A stretch of DNA of 22,967 bases from Pedosphaera sp. (GTDB lineage: Bacteria; Verrucomicrobiota; Verrucomicrobiia; Limisphaerales; UBA9464): positions 1-22,967 of the forward strand of contig SIAZ01000019.1 of assembly GCA_009695405.1 (NCBI GenBank). The letters are read 5' to 3'. Both the position numbers and the translations under genes were made by a program. This document shows positions 22,138 through 22,967 of the stretch, piece by piece. How positions within the stretch are numbered: the stretch's first letter is position 1; the number at the start of each line of letters is the position of its first letter. Under the pieces are notes generated by a model, which saw only the letters and a list, made by a program, of their open reading frames with translations, ran no database searches and was not told the origin of the DNA.

Positions 22138-22764
22138 GTGGAAACTTCCGACCTAACCGCTCGACGTGCCACGCTCGAAGATATTCCCGCGCTCAAAGGA
22201 TTATGGCTCAATGCAGGCCTCCCTTGGGATCAATTGGAGTCTTTTATTGGTGAATTTATTGTTATTCCGGGTGCTGATCAACAACTCCTCGCGGCTATCG
22301 GTCTAATGATTGAGTTCAATGATGCCCTTCTTCACTCAGAGGCTCTGGCGATGGAAACCGAGGCTGACAACCTACGCGCTTCTCTTTGGCAACGAATCCA
22401 AATTATGACCCGTAATCAAGGTATTCACCGGATTTGGACCCAAGAAGATGCTGACTACTGGCGAACCTGCGGTTTTATTGCGACATCCGTTCATGAAAAA
22501 CCTGCTGAATCCCCTTCTTTTCTTCAATCGAGTGACGGTTGGAGTCTCTTTAAATTACTCGATACCGATCGGGCAAAGGCATTTGCTGAAAAACAAATGG
22601 GGATCTGGCAAGCGAGTCGATCCGAGGAAAATGCCGCACTTCAACGTAAAATTAGAAATTTCCGCACTATTGCCTTTCTTATCTTCAGTGTGGCACTCCT
22701 TCTCTCCTCGATTTTTCTCTGGGCAGTTATAAAAACAAATATTCTCGGCCGACTCCTTCGCTAA
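22138..22764 (+). CDS. Tail-anchored GNAT-like protein lacking the acetyl-CoA loop
   Basis: A 208-aa protein, the last gene of the run, 46 bp after ftsZ and read from GTG 22138. The first part resembles a GNAT acetyltransferase: 'ARRATLEDIPALKGLW' (8-23), a central strand region, then 'LWQRIQIMTRNQGIHRIWTQEDADYWRTCGFI' (83-114), which matches the usual 'AxxxGFxRLxLxT...YxxxGF' end. The motif A loop Q/R-x-x-G-x-G/A that binds CoA pyrophosphate is absent; that place reads 'TEADNLRASLW'. Residues 177-198 form a membrane segment near the C-terminus, preceded by a charged helix (149-175), so it is probably tail-anchored facing the cytoplasm. An acetyltransferase function is doubtful. It could be a membrane adaptor. 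Confidence 0.65.
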   Translation: METSDLTARRATLEDIPALKGLWLNAGLPWDQLESFIGEFIVIPGADQQLLAAIGLMIEFNDALLHSEALAMETEADNLRASLWQRIQIMTRNQGIHRIWTQEDADYWRTCGFIATSVHEKPAESPSFLQSSDGWSLFKLLDTDRAKAFAEKQMGIWQASRSEENAALQRKIRNFRTIAFLIFSVALLLSSIFLWAVIKTNILGRLLR

Positions 22765-22869
22765 GTATCCTCTCAGCAAAAAACAAAATCTGATCTCTCC
22801 TTAATCGACAAGCTTGATCCTTGAGGTTGCTTCGATTTCTCGGACGGAGAGTAAGAGGAATCCTGTACC

Positions 22870-22967
22870 ATGGAATCCATCATCAAAGACTCCCCTACAA
22901 AAACGCGCCGGAAGTTCGATAAATCGTTCAAATGCGAGGTCGTTCGCAACTGGTTATCGAGCGGTAA
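22870..22967 (+). CDS. IS3-family OrfA start, cut by the window end
   Basis: The first 32 codons read 'MESIIKDSPTKTRRKFDKSF' and then 'KCEVVRNWLSSG', the typical N-terminus of IS3/IS911-type OrfA helix-turn-helix proteins ('RRKFxxxFKxEAVRLxxSG'). It has a good ribosome-binding site (AGAGGA, 22854-22859, 10 nt before ATG), unlike many dcw genes. It could belong to the same IS type as the remnant at the left edge, where the text resumes at about the residue where this one stops ('KSAAVVSKELGL'). That link is inference. The element's left end should lie within 22765-22869, but no inverted repeat can be tested here. Confidence 0.65.
   Translation, partial: MESIIKDSPTKTRRKFDKSFKCEVVRNWLSSG

Noticed and set aside
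1..22967. CRISPR array, tRNA or rRNA genes
   Set aside because: No regularly spaced repeat array and no recognisable tRNA or rRNA sequence was seen on either strand by eye.

Overview
The window carries a nearly complete division and cell wall (dcw) cluster from a bacterium that is most likely in the Verrucomicrobiota or wider PVC group. That placement is inference. It rests on a planctomycete-type cytochrome c (PSCyt1-like) protein at the left, a divergent FtsZ, and an unusual dcw gene content (SIMPL and LysM proteins present, murD and murC absent). Base composition is moderate. Many starts lack a Shine-Dalgarno sequence, although a few clear ones exist (mraZ, the SIMPL gene, ddl). No rRNA, tRNA or CRISPR array was seen.

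Layout. Positions 1-1231 hold the wreck of an IS3-family insertion sequence: an OrfA fragment, then OrfB with a lost catalytic Asp, a nonsense codon and a frameshift. Next is a secreted di-haem cytochrome (1272-1991, +). Facing it are a RibD-type reductase and queA (2023-3836, -), which form a coupled pair. An AT-rich divergent intergenic region carries three 10-bp-phased repeats that look like an MraZ operator. The dcw run then reads rightward: mraZ, an unknown 136-aa protein, rsmH, an ftsL-like gene, ftsI, a MurE homologue, a SIMPL-domain protein, murF, mraY, a 392-bp gap, a LysM protein, ftsW, murG, murB, ddl, ftsQ, ftsA, ftsZ, and a tail-anchored GNAT-like protein. At the right edge a second IS3-type OrfA begins and is cut by the window end.

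How the genes work together. MraZ probably controls the cluster. MurF and Ddl make and attach D-Ala-D-Ala, MurB makes UDP-MurNAc, MraY and MurG make lipids I and II, FtsW and FtsI polymerise and crosslink septal peptidoglycan, FtsL and FtsQ scaffold them, and FtsA tethers FtsZ. Many gene pairs overlap by 1-8 bp (GTGA, TAATG, ATGA, TGATG junctions), which indicates translational coupling.

Most interesting point. Three proteins keep their family fold and position but have lost the residues for catalysis. The MurE homologue has no ATP-binding P-loop and lacks the central catalytic segment, yet keeps the DNPR motif. FtsZ keeps GGGTGSG and the FtsA-binding tail, but has a degraded T1 loop and a T7 loop with His in place of the catalytic Asp. 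The GNAT-like protein lacks the acetyl-CoA loop and has gained a C-terminal membrane anchor. murC and murD are missing from their usual places. The reading frames are intact and translationally coupled, so this looks like a maintained, rewired division locus with pseudo-enzymes rather than simple decay. That last step is inference.
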